The notes under the pieces: model-generated
Seen by the model: only the letters and a program-made list of their open reading frames with translations
What the model was told of the DNA's origin: nothing
Databases searched by the model: none
Program-made: the position numbers and the translations under genes
Shown: positions 25,106-38,107 of the stretch, one piece after another
How positions within the stretch are numbered: position 1 is the stretch's first letter
Layout: each line of letters opens with the position of its first letter
DNA from: Lagopus muta
Lineage: Eukaryota > Chordata > Aves > Galliformes > Phasianidae
Length of the DNA: 64,000 nucleotides
Reading direction: 5' to 3'
Assembly: GCF_023343835.1 (NCBI RefSeq)
Contig: NC_064449.1
Coordinates: 434,001-498,000, forward strand

Positions 25106-26456
25106 ACAAAGCTTTCAAGTGAGCAGAGGATGTTGTACACCTACTGCTATTTTCCTCTCTGAAAATGCAAACAACCATACAGACCTCCATCTTCAGAACA
25201 GTTTGAAATGCTCTTTACCTGCCTGCCCTGTGACATGTGGCTTGTAGCACCATACAGCCCTCAAAAGCCTCACCACCATTGTAAATTAACTAATCTCAAG
25301 GAGGGCAGAGCACACCAAAACAACGAGTACTCTAAGCAGAAGTGCTACCTCCGGGGAAGTTATCTTGCCTACTTCTCCTGCCTCCTCCATCTTACCCTTT
25401 ATAAAACTCAAGTTCAAGTCCCAACAGGCGCCGCTTTTCATGCTGGGAGATGCACAAAGAGGCAGGGCACATGTGCTACTGAGCTGGAGCTGCTTGCTGC
25501 CTCATCTCCTCCCACTCCTGTACCTCCCTGCACCTCTGTTCACCTCAATTTCCAGGACACAAACTTTATGAAGATTAATGTGCACCCTCTAAACGTGTCC
25601 CGTAACCTATTTGTAGAAAAGTCTCACCTGATTTCAATATTAAAGGATTATTTTTCCCTACCTGAAGCGCATGGAGTTTAAACACTGCTCAGCAAATAGC
25701 TCTGTGCTCATGTTCCATTGAGTCACAAAAAGCACAGCTAGCTCCAATTATAAAATGGCACCATTTTGATTTTCCTGTTTTCTTCTCCCCTACAAGCAGC
25801 TGGATGTGCAAAGTCACTCTGGGTACAAATAGTTGGCCTTACATGTGGAGTATTCACAGGCTGCAAAGGTGACTTTTTGGGAAGCAGTAGTCTGCTTGAA
25901 CAAGATAAACATCACTATCACTCTGTTAGCCACTGCCTTTGACAAGCATTTTGTTTATGACAACTGGAGCATCCACAACATACTCCAAACACAGCCAATA
26001 TCGCTCAGACTCAGAAATCCAGAGCAGACTCAGACATTTCTCAGCAGACAGCCCAGGTGGAAAAAAAAGACAAGGCAGGCAATCCAGTTATCAGCCAGGC
26101 TGTGTATAATCCATTATATGAAATAAATTCCCACTTGTCTAAGGAGCGAGCATAAGTCATTCTTGCACTGGTCCTAAAGGCAAAGCAACGCAATCTGCCC
26201 TTGCTAGGGCTACTGAGAGGATGAGGTACACCAATTTCTCACCCTTACGTAGTTGGTGGCACCATCTTTAGGGCTGTCTTTCTACTTCAGCATCATTTTG
26301 GGACTTGCAGGGGGTAAAAAACTTGACCATAAGTGTGTCCTGGCCTTGCCTTCCCACACTTCCACTTCAACCCATTTTCAACACTGCCAAACTGGCCTTG
26401 CAGTAAGGCAGTACAGGACTGAAGCACAGGAGGGTAATTTCCTAGAGTTTTCCTTT

Positions 26457-26485
26457 CTTTACTTACTTTACTTACTTTACTTACA
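26457..26485. repeat. ACTT-type microsatellite
   Basis: The plus strand shows repeated CTTTACTTACTTTACTTACTTT units, about three copies of a 9-base ACTTACTTT period. Confidence 0.85.
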
Positions 26486-26739
26486 CATCTCCTTGCCCTG
26501 AAGGTCCTTGTCTCTCTGGCCAATATGCCCTGACGCAGCACTGGGATTGACTGGTAGTCCTTTTTTTCTTCTTGGAGGGGTGGTATTTTGTGCTTTCCAT
26601 AACTCCCAGCTATGGAACAATCCTGCATCTAGCCACAGGAAAAAAAACAGCTCTTGAAATCAGCAACTACCTTGTGATTTAGGACATGAAGCCTTATTTA
26701 ACAAGCACTGCACAGCATACACAGCAGCCCTGAGAGCAC

Positions 26740-26920
26740 CTTTTGGGAATATGCCAAATTCATATTTCTGTCATTTTCCTCATCTTACGTGTCCATATAT
26801 CCATTTATACTCATTTCATTAGCAAATCGCCCCGTCTATTTACTCAGCTATTTGTCAGTGTGGCTGTCACTTTAATTACCTCTGTCTACATGGATTGCTA
26901 TTATTTATCTGTCTTGTTAG
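26740..26920. promoter_or_regulatory. Candidate conserved non-coding element
   Basis: This AT-rich, repeat-free block contains TGTCAG and TGTCAC (MEIS/TALE-type) cores, TTTAATTACC (homeodomain), TCATTAGCA, and TTATTTATCTGTC (GATA). Motif density and absence of CpG resemble conserved developmental enhancers. Not testable without alignment. Confidence 0.25.
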
Positions 26921-29900
26921 CAGTGCACCATCCACCAAACACATTCTTTCCTCAACTATAAGCACTGATGTTATCTGTGAGCTTGACCTGGAGAGCAAAG
27001 CTCTTAGGAAGACGTTTCAGAGCACAGATTTGAGAATTTGACTGTCTCGTTAAGAGCTCACATTGATGGCACTCAAGGAAAGATGGAGTCTTTGCTGTTT
27101 CCCTGGACAAAGGAGTCTTATGCCATGACATCACCTATCTCTAACAGGAATGCTGGGCACATAGACATAGTAATAGGGCTGGCACAGCTGGCTAAGCCAT
27201 CTGCAATCTGCAGATACACATCTGAAGTGACATGAATGATTGCAAAGCATTGAAAACATGTTAGATTAGATTTGCCTCCTCCTGCACGTCCCTCTTGCTG
27301 TGCTTTTATTCCACATCTCAGTAGGCATGGTTCACACTGCAAGGATGCCCCTTCCCTATAAGGTGTGTGAATGAAGTGCTGATCATATCCTGCATCTCAT
27401 CATACCCGTGCTAGCTCTGCCTTCACCTTTTCCCTGCCTATTCTACCCAATTCCTTTCTGTGATTTCTGAAATCATACAGGTTTCTTTCTTGACCAAGAA
27501 TGTTTTTCACCCTAGTGTCTTTCCTTTTCATTTTCGAAGTGGAAAAGAAAGCCAAATGCCACTTGAATTTACCCACCTCTCCTACCCCACAGCATTCCAT
27601 TGGATTCAACAAGAAAAAGAAAAGCTCCTTTAGGTAATAAGTGCACTGAGGGACCTCCTTGCACGCATCTACTTCTCTGCTGCCTGTCTCCCATGGTAGG
27701 AGCAAGATTAAGATTCCTTGTATTTCCCTGTATGCAGAGGCCAGCAGCATCAAACCTGCCCATTTGGTTCAGGATGCCAGTAATGGAAAATCCCATTCCT
27801 CTCTCCAGGGAAGTGTCTCCTTCCCATTCAGCACCTCCAGCAGAGTTCATGTGTACCAGTACAGGGTGCTTAGCAGACAAGTTGCACATCCACACAAATT
27901 ATTCAGCAAAATTTGCTTTGAAAGGTAAATCCATGATTGTTCTGCCTACCTGTGGTGCTTTTCTTTGCTTACTCCCCTATAAGTGAGGGCTAATATAGAT
28001 CTGCTGGCCAACACCTTGGGCACTGGCTAGTGATCTGCCAGTAGGAAGAGCATAGATCACTCCAGTTGTTTTCAGGCTACATCTCAGCTCCTGCACACAG
28101 CTTACATCCATGGAGCTGCACACAGCCAGCTGGTGAGCTCCACACCACTTCAGACCTCACTGTAATCCACTTGGAAGCAAACACCTATGCCAAAACCAGT
28201 GCCTTTGACTCCCTGAATTACAACCTATCAGCCAGACCCCTTAAGCACAGCTGTAACAATCAGACTGAAGGTCCACAAAGACAAGCATCCCACTCCAGCC
28301 AGGGCAATATCCCACACCCAGGGGCTATGCTGGGGCCCACACATCTTTCCCAACGTTTTCCCAGCCTCCAGCTGTCTGTGGTTGCAGTCTTTCAGAGCTC
28401 CCATGTGCCTCCAACTCAGATGTTTCAGCACAGACCTATCTGCTGAAGCTGAGTTATTCCACCTACATTTTCTTGGTAGCAACACCAGCTGGATCGCTGC
28501 CCACCCTACAGCACCCACAGCTTCCACACCAGCCTTGGGCTTGTCCAGTTCTCCTGTGGGCTGAACCCCACTTTGTAAGCACCGTTTCCTTTTGCCAGGC
28601 TATTCCCCAGCCAGTTCTGTATTCCCAGCACAGCCCTAGGCAGAGAGGTCAGCATGGGACCCCTTCAGCTACTGCTGATGATGGCGCAACAGCTCTTTAA
28701 AACTCAACAGGTGTTGACATCAAATCTCTCTCTGTGATCTTCAGGAGAGAAATGCCTAAAACAGAAGGACTCTTGGAAATACCGTCCTCTTCACAAGCCC
28801 ATCCAGCCCCCCAGGAGAAGCCTAAGGGTTCGGTAGGGAGACCAAAGGCCACAGGAACCCGTCTGTCATGGGGAAGGAGCTGCCGAGATCAAGGGCACAG
28901 TCAGTATCTGAGGTCCTTAAGAAGGTGGGAAATTTTCTCAGAGAAAGAAATGCTAAGCATGAGCTTTAAGCTATGGAGAAGTGACAGTCCTCTCTTCAAG
29001 GCAGGTAGAGGATTTCACGTGATCTCTCCCTGAGAAGTAAATGCATGGGTGGAGGCTGAGAAAGAAAACCCTCAACCTTGGAACAGTGGAGTACTGCCAG
29101 TTGTGATGGGTTTGCGATAAGCTAAAAAACATCCATAAGCATTCAACTTCAAAAGCAGGGAAAGAAGGAGGGGAGCAGAGCAGAGTAAGTCGCCTGGGGC
29201 ATCCAATTTTCAGTCAGCACAAGGCAGCTATTTTTAGCAAACCCACATTTACCCACAGGAGCACCAGGGCTGGAAAGGAATTCTTCATCTTAGTGGTCCC
29301 CTCCACACACTTTGGAGGTGACATACCCACCAGTGCAGCCGCTCTGCCTCTACCCTATGGAAAGTTATCTGCAATGCATTCCCTCAAATCAAAAAACATG
29401 GAGACAAAAGGCTTCAGCACAAAAAAAAAAATGAAGTTGCAGACAAGCTTCTGGCCAGGCCTCCATTTTGCTCTGCATGCCAGACTCCTGCCCACCTTCC
29501 ATCTCCCATGGTAGTTTGCATTAGCTTGTGGGAAAACCAACCAGAATACCCACTGGAGACCTACAGCGCTGGTCTGCCATGGGACATGCAGACCAGGTGG
29601 GAAATTTGCTCATGAAAATCAAGCATATGCACCTGAACTGCAACATTTGTGCTGGTTGTTTGGGGGGCTGTGGATGAGTCCAAACAGATCCAAACAGCTG
29701 TACTCCAACCCTCAGAGCATTCAATGTTTGCAGACTCCAAAGTTTCCAACCTTTGAAAAGACAGACAAACAGTTGTCTACGGGCAGAAAGCTTTTGGAAG
29801 GAGCATGATTTGATTTGGAGGTTGAGATGCAGCACTTTATCCTTTGCTTTGTTTTATTTCCAGCTCAAAAGGACACGCTATTATCAAATCGAAAAGTAGT

Positions 29901-30984
29901 AGAAGATGGAGCCATGTAATCCATGCCACTATGCTCATTTTCCAGATGTCTGAATGCAACCAAGGAGAGACCTGCAGGACACAGCTGGACTGCACTGAAG
30001 CAGTAATGCTCATGAGCGCCCACAGCCCCAGTGGCACAGATGCACCTTTGCACAGTCTGGCCACTCCCTTCCTCCTCCCCAGACCATCACCAGAGAGCAT
30101 TCAGAAGAGCATTGCCGCACTTCCTGGCCAGTGATGGGGAGCAAAAAGTATGCTGCAAGTGCACTTTCACTCCAAAGATTCAAATCACTCTTATCTACTG
30201 AAAAATGCACACGAAATTTGGCCAACAGTCCCTTTCTTCTCTCTCACACATAAATGTCCCCAAAATACAAACATATTTCCAGAAATGAACGCTGACCTTG
30301 AAGGCTGCATTGCCAACCCTTCAATTTCTGCTAAAGTCAGCAGAAATCCCACCAGAGCCAGCAGAGCTGCATTCCACACTCCAAAACCAAAACCAATTGA
30401 TAAGGTTTTGCATCTTGATTGCCAACAGATTCTCAAATCCCCAGACCTCCGTACCAAGAGATTGCAGTCACAAGGATGCTGACGAGGCTCTCAGTGTGTC
30501 TATGAAACATATATGTGAGTCTAGTAGCATGACGAGCAGTTCATGAGAGCTACTAGCCCCAGATGTTTGAGGTCAGGGACACCAGCTGGGAGGAGAGCTT
30601 ATCTAAGAGCTAAGTTGCTCTCTCTGCAACAGTTTGGACTTTTCCTTTCTCTGCAACAGAATAACCAATTCCACTAACACACCTTCCTCTCTGCAGTGTC
30701 CCTTCCATCACGGAGGAACAAGACCTTTTCTCCCCCTCCAAGTGACCAGGGAAACAACCATCAGAAGTTCCTCCCTGTATGAACGTTTTAAGATGGCAAA
30801 GAGAAAACTCTTGTTAGAAGCTTGGCAGCATCCCTTTAAATGAGTGTTGTGGTTTCAGCTCAGCATTTTCTTGTTTGCATGCTAGACACACACTTGGATG
30901 GCATCATGTTTCCCAGCTGAACCCAACCACATCCCTGCACCTGCATAGCTAGCAGCAACATGAGAAGTCTTCAGAACGCAATTC

Positions 30985-31130
30985 AGATAGGGATCTCTCC
31001 AAGCAGCTTTATTGATGTTAATGGAGTTACTTGGGATTTACACTCACGTAAATCAGAGCACAGGTGGATGATAAATTTTTGCAACTGGCAACAATATAGG
31101 GAAGGCCAATTTCACCCCTGGTGTAATGCT
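30985..31130. repeat. Possible ancient amniote interspersed repeat
   Basis: It contains phrases of a family I recall from turtle, crocodile and bird DNA: GATGTTAATGGAGTTAC followed by GGATTTACAC, and then AATTTCACCCCTGGTGTAATG. The two halves are roughly inverted versions of each other (GTTAC...GGGA against TCCC...GTAAT), as in hairpin-type elements. I cannot name the family, and the assignment is from memory. Confidence 0.3.
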
Positions 31131-34100
31131 ACTCATGTCAAAAGCCATGCATCAAGAAGCAGCTGTGTTCATCACACACCACCTTAATCAGGCAAATCAG
31201 CTCTTTGCAAATAAACCCATACATTCACACAGCATTCCACGCTAGCTCCAGCAGAGATGCACAGGTCCAGGGCTCTGCCCAAAGGGATTGTGTTGCAAGT
31301 TTGTTGCTCTTAACATTCTGCCTTAAAATAACATGTTTAGCAGACTTGGACATGCAGTAGGGAACCAACATTTGCACATAGTTGTCTCACCCTTTGCAAT
31401 GATGTCACCTCCAGACATGAATCATTTTGCACTAACAGCTGTATTTGAAGCCACAGCAGAAGCTTCTGGGGGAGGCATAACCTTAACTGGCCTCCGAAAG
31501 GAGCTTGTTGACAGTCTGACATGCAAGCACAGCAGCTGGTAAGAGCTTTCCACCCGACAGACCAACAAGGAAGAGCAGGGAGCTGTGGCATTCCTGTGCA
31601 CACCACTTCCCCTCTTGCTGCCACAGCTGACTGGGAAACAGTTCCTTGCATTTCAGGCCTTTGCTTTCTCACATTAGAGCTGGCAACCCACTTGCCTGGA
31701 GTCTTTGAAAACCTGACAAGCCACTCAGCAGCAGCATCTTCTTTGGTTTCATAGGGGCCTATAATAAGAACCCAGCTTCACTGGACCTTTGAACAGAGCA
31801 GCAAGAAAATCAGCTCACAGCAGGGACCGTTAGTACCCAAGGGGAGTTGAGCAACAGTTGGCTAATGTCCTCAGAAAGACCAGTTGGGGAACCCTGAGGG
31901 TAACGATGACCTTGGCAGCACAGTCCAGAAGCAATGAAGGTGAAGTAAACAGGAGAGATGGTAAATGGGCCAACTGCATCTTCCTGCCCTGGACACAAGT
32001 CTGAGCCTAGCAGCAGGAGCTAGGACTATGAGAGTCAGATGTAATCAAGCAGGCCCTTACTAATTGGGACAGCTGGAAACACGTGTAGGAGCACATTACA
32101 GACAAGGCTTTCTACAGAGTTCTTCACCTGTCCATCCATCCAAACACCAATGAATTCATGGGCAGGTGGCCGCAGGTGGGCTCTCCTCCCCTCCCTGCCT
32201 GGCAACCAGGATGTATCTGCTCCTCAGGGCTTAACCACCCACATCATTAACTGTTGGCCACCCTGCCATGACTGATCTCAGTTTACAATCCAGAAAGTAG
32301 TAGGGAAAAGAATCTGATCGAAAGGATGATCCTCACAGCATGAGATCTGTGTATCCAGTTGATTCAGGACATTTAATCCACCAGGCCTTTGCCATCCCAC
32401 ACTTGGGCTCAGATTGTGATTTGCTTAAAGCCATGAGAATTCCCTTCTCCTCAAAAAAAAAAATCCAGTTGTAAAGTTTGACAAGAAAGGAAAACCAGGA
32501 GCTCGTGCTACACTTTTACATTATGATTCAGGAGCTAACGATCAGCCAGTTGGCAATTTTCCATCTGCAGTATCTCCATGCCTCTGAATGCCAAGGCAAA
32601 TACTTCATTTTACCTAATAAAACTTTGCATTCAGCTGAACAGATTTGTTCTTATGCTGACTCTACAGGCCCAGGACGATCGGGTTCCACAAGAACCTCTT
32701 GGTATTTTTGGGGGGCTGACTACTGCAAAAGCACTGGAATGGAGAACTGTTGCAGCATCACTGTTCTATTTGGAGAAAAGAACAGTTTGGGGCCCAGACA
32801 CTTTTTGCAAAGAGGGAAAATCAATGTATTGCAGTAGAGGCCAAGCCAGCAAGCAGGAGCCATAAAGCATTAGTCGCTCCCAAACCAGCCAGAGGAAATA
32901 CCCAGTTCATAAACTGCAAGTACCCCCACTAGATGAGGCTCCCATCTCCTACCATTCTGGGTCACTGACTCCAACACTAAGACCCAGGCTTTGCTGAGAC
33001 CCTTTCTAGTCCGAGGAGCTGAGAATTTCCCTCGCCTTCTAGATCTAAGGCAAACTGAGCTCAGCCTCTCCGCAGTGCCCTCTGTGCTTTGGAAATGATC
33101 CAATATCCTCCAAATTCAGAAGTTTTCCATTGGTTTCAGTAAGTTCTGGAGAAGGGCCTTCAAGATGTGTTTGTGCTTTTATTTTTCCTGCAGTTTGGAA
33201 GAAGTCAGAACCACTTTGCCTGCGCTTTTACAGGAGGCAGATGGTGAGAGGTTAAATAACCAGACAACATAGCCAAACCCAGGGGAGTCCAAAGAAACCC
33301 CTATTTGAAGGCTTCTGTGCCAAGTTATTGTTTACAACATTCTTTTTCAGGAAAGGGCTGTCTGTTAAGCCAGAAGGTCCTTTCCACTCTATCTAATGAT
33401 CAAGTATCTTTTACAAGAAGGCTCAGGCACACCAACCAGGTGTACAAACTATTTTAACAACAAGTTCATGGGGAGGAAAAAAAAAAAAAAGGGTAACAAA
33501 CAAATTGTGATCCGCTGCAGAAGCATCAAGGAAGAAAATTGTTGGGCTTGCAAATAGGTGTCAGTCTTTCTTCACTCAAAGCCTTCAGGAATGTGGTCAT
33601 CTTGAGCCCGCTGTTAGCTGAAGATTGGACACAGATCTGAGGTAAGCCAGTCAAGATGATTTCCTGCCTCAGCAGGAAACATGAACACCTCATAACATCC
33701 CAGAACCCTTTCAGAATCCATAGCAATATAGGGCAGAAAACCAAACAGCAGAGAGCAGGCAGAATTTTGGGAGCTTCAAAGAAATGATGCCCACAAGCCT
33801 GAAAAATAGTAATGCTTTTCATCTACCTCAACTCCTCAACTTCTTTTTTTCCCAAGAGAATAACTCTCAAGGAACCAATTCCACAGTCTCAAAAGCAGCA
33901 ACTGATTTCTGGTGCATTCACAGGGTTAACCTCAAAGTCCCTTTGGAAAACTGATTTTAGAGTCAGCATTCAGCTGACTTGGTAGGACAACTCAGAGCCT
34001 TTATAAGCATCTCACACTGAATGACTTCAGCAATCTTGAACAAAATATGATAAAATGCCAGGCAAGAGATCATCTCACAATTCTTTATCAAATGCTGGAT

Positions 34101-37100
34101 CCTCTTTCCTGAATCACAGATGGGACCTCAAGACAGGATACCAGAGATAGTTACCAGCAAGATCTTGCCTATGCCTTCCTTCACCTTCTATTCAGGTTCA
34201 CACACTCTTCAGTGTAACAGGGAGAGATTTAGAAGAACTTTCTCTAAGAGTTACAGGCCACTTGAAAAACCTGCCCTAACACAAGTCTATTATTGTACGC
34301 CCTGTTTACTTAAATTCATTCCACAGCCTGGGAGACTTTGCACAAGTAAATTTACAGCTTGAGTTAATAGAGCAAAATGTAAAACTGCTGGCTTTTGGCT
34401 GAGGTTGCGAGCGTAGGACAGGCACAGGTTGTGACTGGGGGTGTTTTCACAGGGCCACTGACACAGAATGTGTTTTCAGGGAGTATTTATTTTAAATAAG
34501 GAAAGTTTATACAGCTTGAGAAAATTATTGGGAAGGAAATTAAATCTTGTTCTGTTGCTCTTCCGTCTCACCTTGACACTTGCTGTTCTCCTCCCTCCCT
34601 CAGGGCTTGGTTAGGGCAGGTTTCACTTGCAGAAAATTACCTTCCCCATGCATACTGATTTACAACCAGCCCACGGACTGGCCTTCTACATTCATTTCAA
34701 GGGAGAAGGGGGCAAACAAGACTCATTTCTCCCCTGCCTCGACCTCAGGTTGCAGTTCAGGAGGACAGGGATATGTGGCATTAGGTGGAGATTGCATCCT
34801 TTCCTGTGAGCAATCTGAGAAGAGACGGGTGATCCAGGCAAAACTACCCTCAGTTAAGGCGATGGGAAGGGAGCAGCTCTATTAGAGCTCCTCTAGAAGC
34901 AGGGCCAATGCTACCCCAGCTTGGGAGCAGCACAGCTGGCAGGGGTTGGCATCCCTCCTTCAGCCCAGACGCAGCACCAGCATGGCCTCTTCATCCCCTG
35001 CCCCATACCTCCCCTCTCTGCTGAGCCAGACAAGAAACATCAGCACCAGCTGCACAAGCAGCCATGCAGCAGGGCCCTTTGGTGCAGCTGAGCTTGTATT
35101 TACAGGCTATTTTATTATTTTCCACCTTAGCAAGAGTTTCCTCTCCACCTCACGGTGATATAACCAAAGGCTCCCAGCAGAGACTTGGGCACTGAGTCCA
35201 ATTGCTTTCACACTGACTCTATAGGGTGGGAATGACACAGAATATAAGGCCATAAGAAACCATCTGAGGCAACACCACCCCTGTTTCCTCCAGGCACGCA
35301 GTTCTCCATCCCCAAAGTCCCACAGAACGCCCACTTGCCCCTCCTGTATCCAACATGCTCACCACAGAACTCTCAGTTCCCCACATCCACACAGGGATCC
35401 CAGTCTACCACCACAGGCACCTGAATCAGCAGCAACCAGCCTAACAAGGTTAGTGAGCAAAAACCTCCCAACAGAGCACTGATAGGTTTGCTTGTCTACT
35501 CCCATGAAGCGAATCAGTGGTGTGAGCTCAAGTTCTGCAGCAGGACCTGCATCCTGCAGAGCAGGTTCAGCTCGACTCAGAATGCTCAGAAATAATTACT
35601 GCACTTTTCTGCCTTTCACCTTCCAGAATTTCCTCCTACTGCAGTTAAAAACCCTGGCTGAGATCTGCAGCAGGTGTCAGGCAGTGCCTTTCCATTCCCA
35701 TCAACACAACAGCAGCAAGATTGACTAGGCAGCTACTTGCTGTGGTTCAATGGAACTAAAGGAGTAAAATCCAAACACTTCGGCTTCCTTGGTTCTCCAG
35801 CCCCAAAGGGCCTAATATCAGGGTTCAGTTTACTTGTCACAAAGGAAGTTTATACCAGGAATATCTGATTTTTTTTTTTTTTTTAAGAATTGTCTGTAGA
35901 AACTGAGATGAAAACAAAAGCTTTGTATTGGCATTTGAGTGCCAATAGGAATAAGATGAAGATTATCTGGTAAAAAGCTCCTGGCTACAGAAGAAGGCAT
36001 CTCAGGCTTGCCTATCTCTTTCTGGGCCATGCTTTGCTGAATTTATCCATGGTTACGCAGAGCCTCTTTTCCTAGCAAGTGTTATTTTAGCTCACAGTTA
36101 TATTGAGAGCAAAAAAAGGAGATATTTGCCCCAAAACATCCCAAACTGAGTGAGTCACAGCGGTTCACACAGAGGATGGAATTTCATAGGAGGAAAACAA
36201 TATATCTCACCCTAAAAGGACCTGTACTCTGTCTTGGGGTTTTTCCACTGCCAGCTAATGGCCCCATGTGAAACAGCAGCTTGTCCTGTGGTTTATGTCT
36301 GAGGACAGGTTGGTGTTATAGAGCAAGAGGTCTTGTGGGGAACCCTCATTCTTTCTCTGACCAACTCATAAATCAAACCACTCTTACAAGCACCATTATC
36401 CCCTCCTGTGCACCATTATTCTTTGCTGGCATCAGGCAGGCACAACAGACAGCACATAAGTTCTTTTGAGGGCTTTATGGTGTGTCTTTCAGCAAGGAAA
36501 GTCAATTCAAGGAATCTTGGTCTTTCCACATTTGTCATTTCTCTGGAAGACAGGAGGCAGCAGTCTCAAACAATAGATTACAGGTTTTTTCAGAGCACTT
36601 GAAACCCAATGAGTAATTAACCCCGACACCCTTAGGTGTTATTAAACCCACTAAACATGGGAGGAAACCTAGAAAGGAAGCCAGACAAACCCTTGGATTC
36701 GTACCAGTTTGCCTTGGGGGGCAAAGCCTGGCGTGGAAGAGTAGCGCGGCTTCCCCGGGGCCCCATGAGAAGTCCATATCAGAGGGAAGAAGATGCAACT
36801 TCCCTGTCTGCAAGAGCAGGTACTTCCCCAGCCTGCAGCGAGGTGCGGGCAGGGATGGAGCCCCAGCAGCCCTGAGGGGAGCCTGCCCTGCAGCCTTCCC
36901 CAGCAGCACTCGCTCATCCTGCAGCACTGCAAAGCCTCCAAGATCTCATTTTCAAGCAGACTTCGGTGTCGGCACGTCCCATAAAGCTGGCCTTGTGACA
37001 AAGAAACAGCATGTTCCTTCCCCATGCTTTCCCTCTTAAGTGAGGCATACAGCAGCCAGCTCTTCCCAAAGGCCCATCAGGCTGGGCTCAGCAGTACGCT

Positions 37101-38093
37101 TCATGGCAGGGCCCATTCCCTGTTTTACACCTCCTCAGGTTACTGATTTTCTTTATCTCTCCATCACCACTGCAGCTCCATTCATTAAAACCTCCACAAG
37201 AACTCATCATCACCAGAGAGAATGGCTCCATTGTCGCCATTCAGAGCCTCCTGGTCTGCAGAGACCCAGGACTGAAGCATGGGCCAAGGGCACTTCCCTA
37301 AACCCAGAAAAAGCCATTTTCTGTCTTAGAAATGACCTGGAATTATACAGGGACCTAAATATCAACTGGGATCCTGCTTCCAGTTGGACTAGCCAGAACA
37401 CAGGATGTGTTGCATCCCTCTGCAAGGCCAGCTTCCAACACAGCCCTGCACAACATAGAAGGCAGAAGGGAAAGACACCTTACTTTGCCATCGCAGCCAC
37501 AAGATAATCCCTGGAAGCTCAGCCCTGTGCCCAAGTGCCATCATTCAGGCCAGCAGACACCACGGGCCCATTCATCACAAGGCTGCACACGTCATTAACC
37601 CTCATACATGACTTCGCACATTGGCTGGTTTGGTTTGGGATGGAGGGAGCTGCTTGTAGTTTACCCAGAACTCCAAGGAACCTGGCTAGTTCTCCAACCT
37701 ACCTTGGTCTTTGGCACCTGGGAATGCTATCTCCACACAGGACACAGAGACAGCATCACCAGGCAGTCATTCCTTTCCGATGGGTGCCCGGATAGGACAT
37801 GGTGCTACAACAGGAGCTTGCACCGCTCCTCTGGGCAGGCTCCACACCTGCATGCTCCTGTGATGCAACGCCCAGCAGAAGGTGCCGCAAGAGATAAGGC
37901 TGTGTGGGAGCCCTCAGCCTTCCTCTTGTTCTTTCCCACCGCTCGTGTTTCAGCAATTGGGCTGCGCCAGCCCCAGCCCTTCCCAAAACAGAGAGATGAG
38001 AGGAGCTGCAGCCCCAAGGCAAGGCCAGGTGCCTGCTGGAGGCTGCCCTCCCTCAGTCCCTTGGGCCTCACAGCCTCAACGGGCTTCTTCCTG

Positions 38094-38107
38094 GGGCCAT
38101 CTAGTGG
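38094..38107 (-). promoter_or_regulatory. CTCF-like motif, minus orientation
   Basis: On the minus strand the 14 bases read CCACTAGATGGCCC. They match the CTCF core CCASYAGRKGGCRS at 13 of 14 positions. Its orientation is opposite to the site at 44671, so the two point away from each other. Occupancy is unknown. Confidence 0.5.

Noticed and set aside
32160..32180. GGCAGGTGGCCGC as a CTCF site
   Set aside because: The 5' half of the motif (CCA) is absent.
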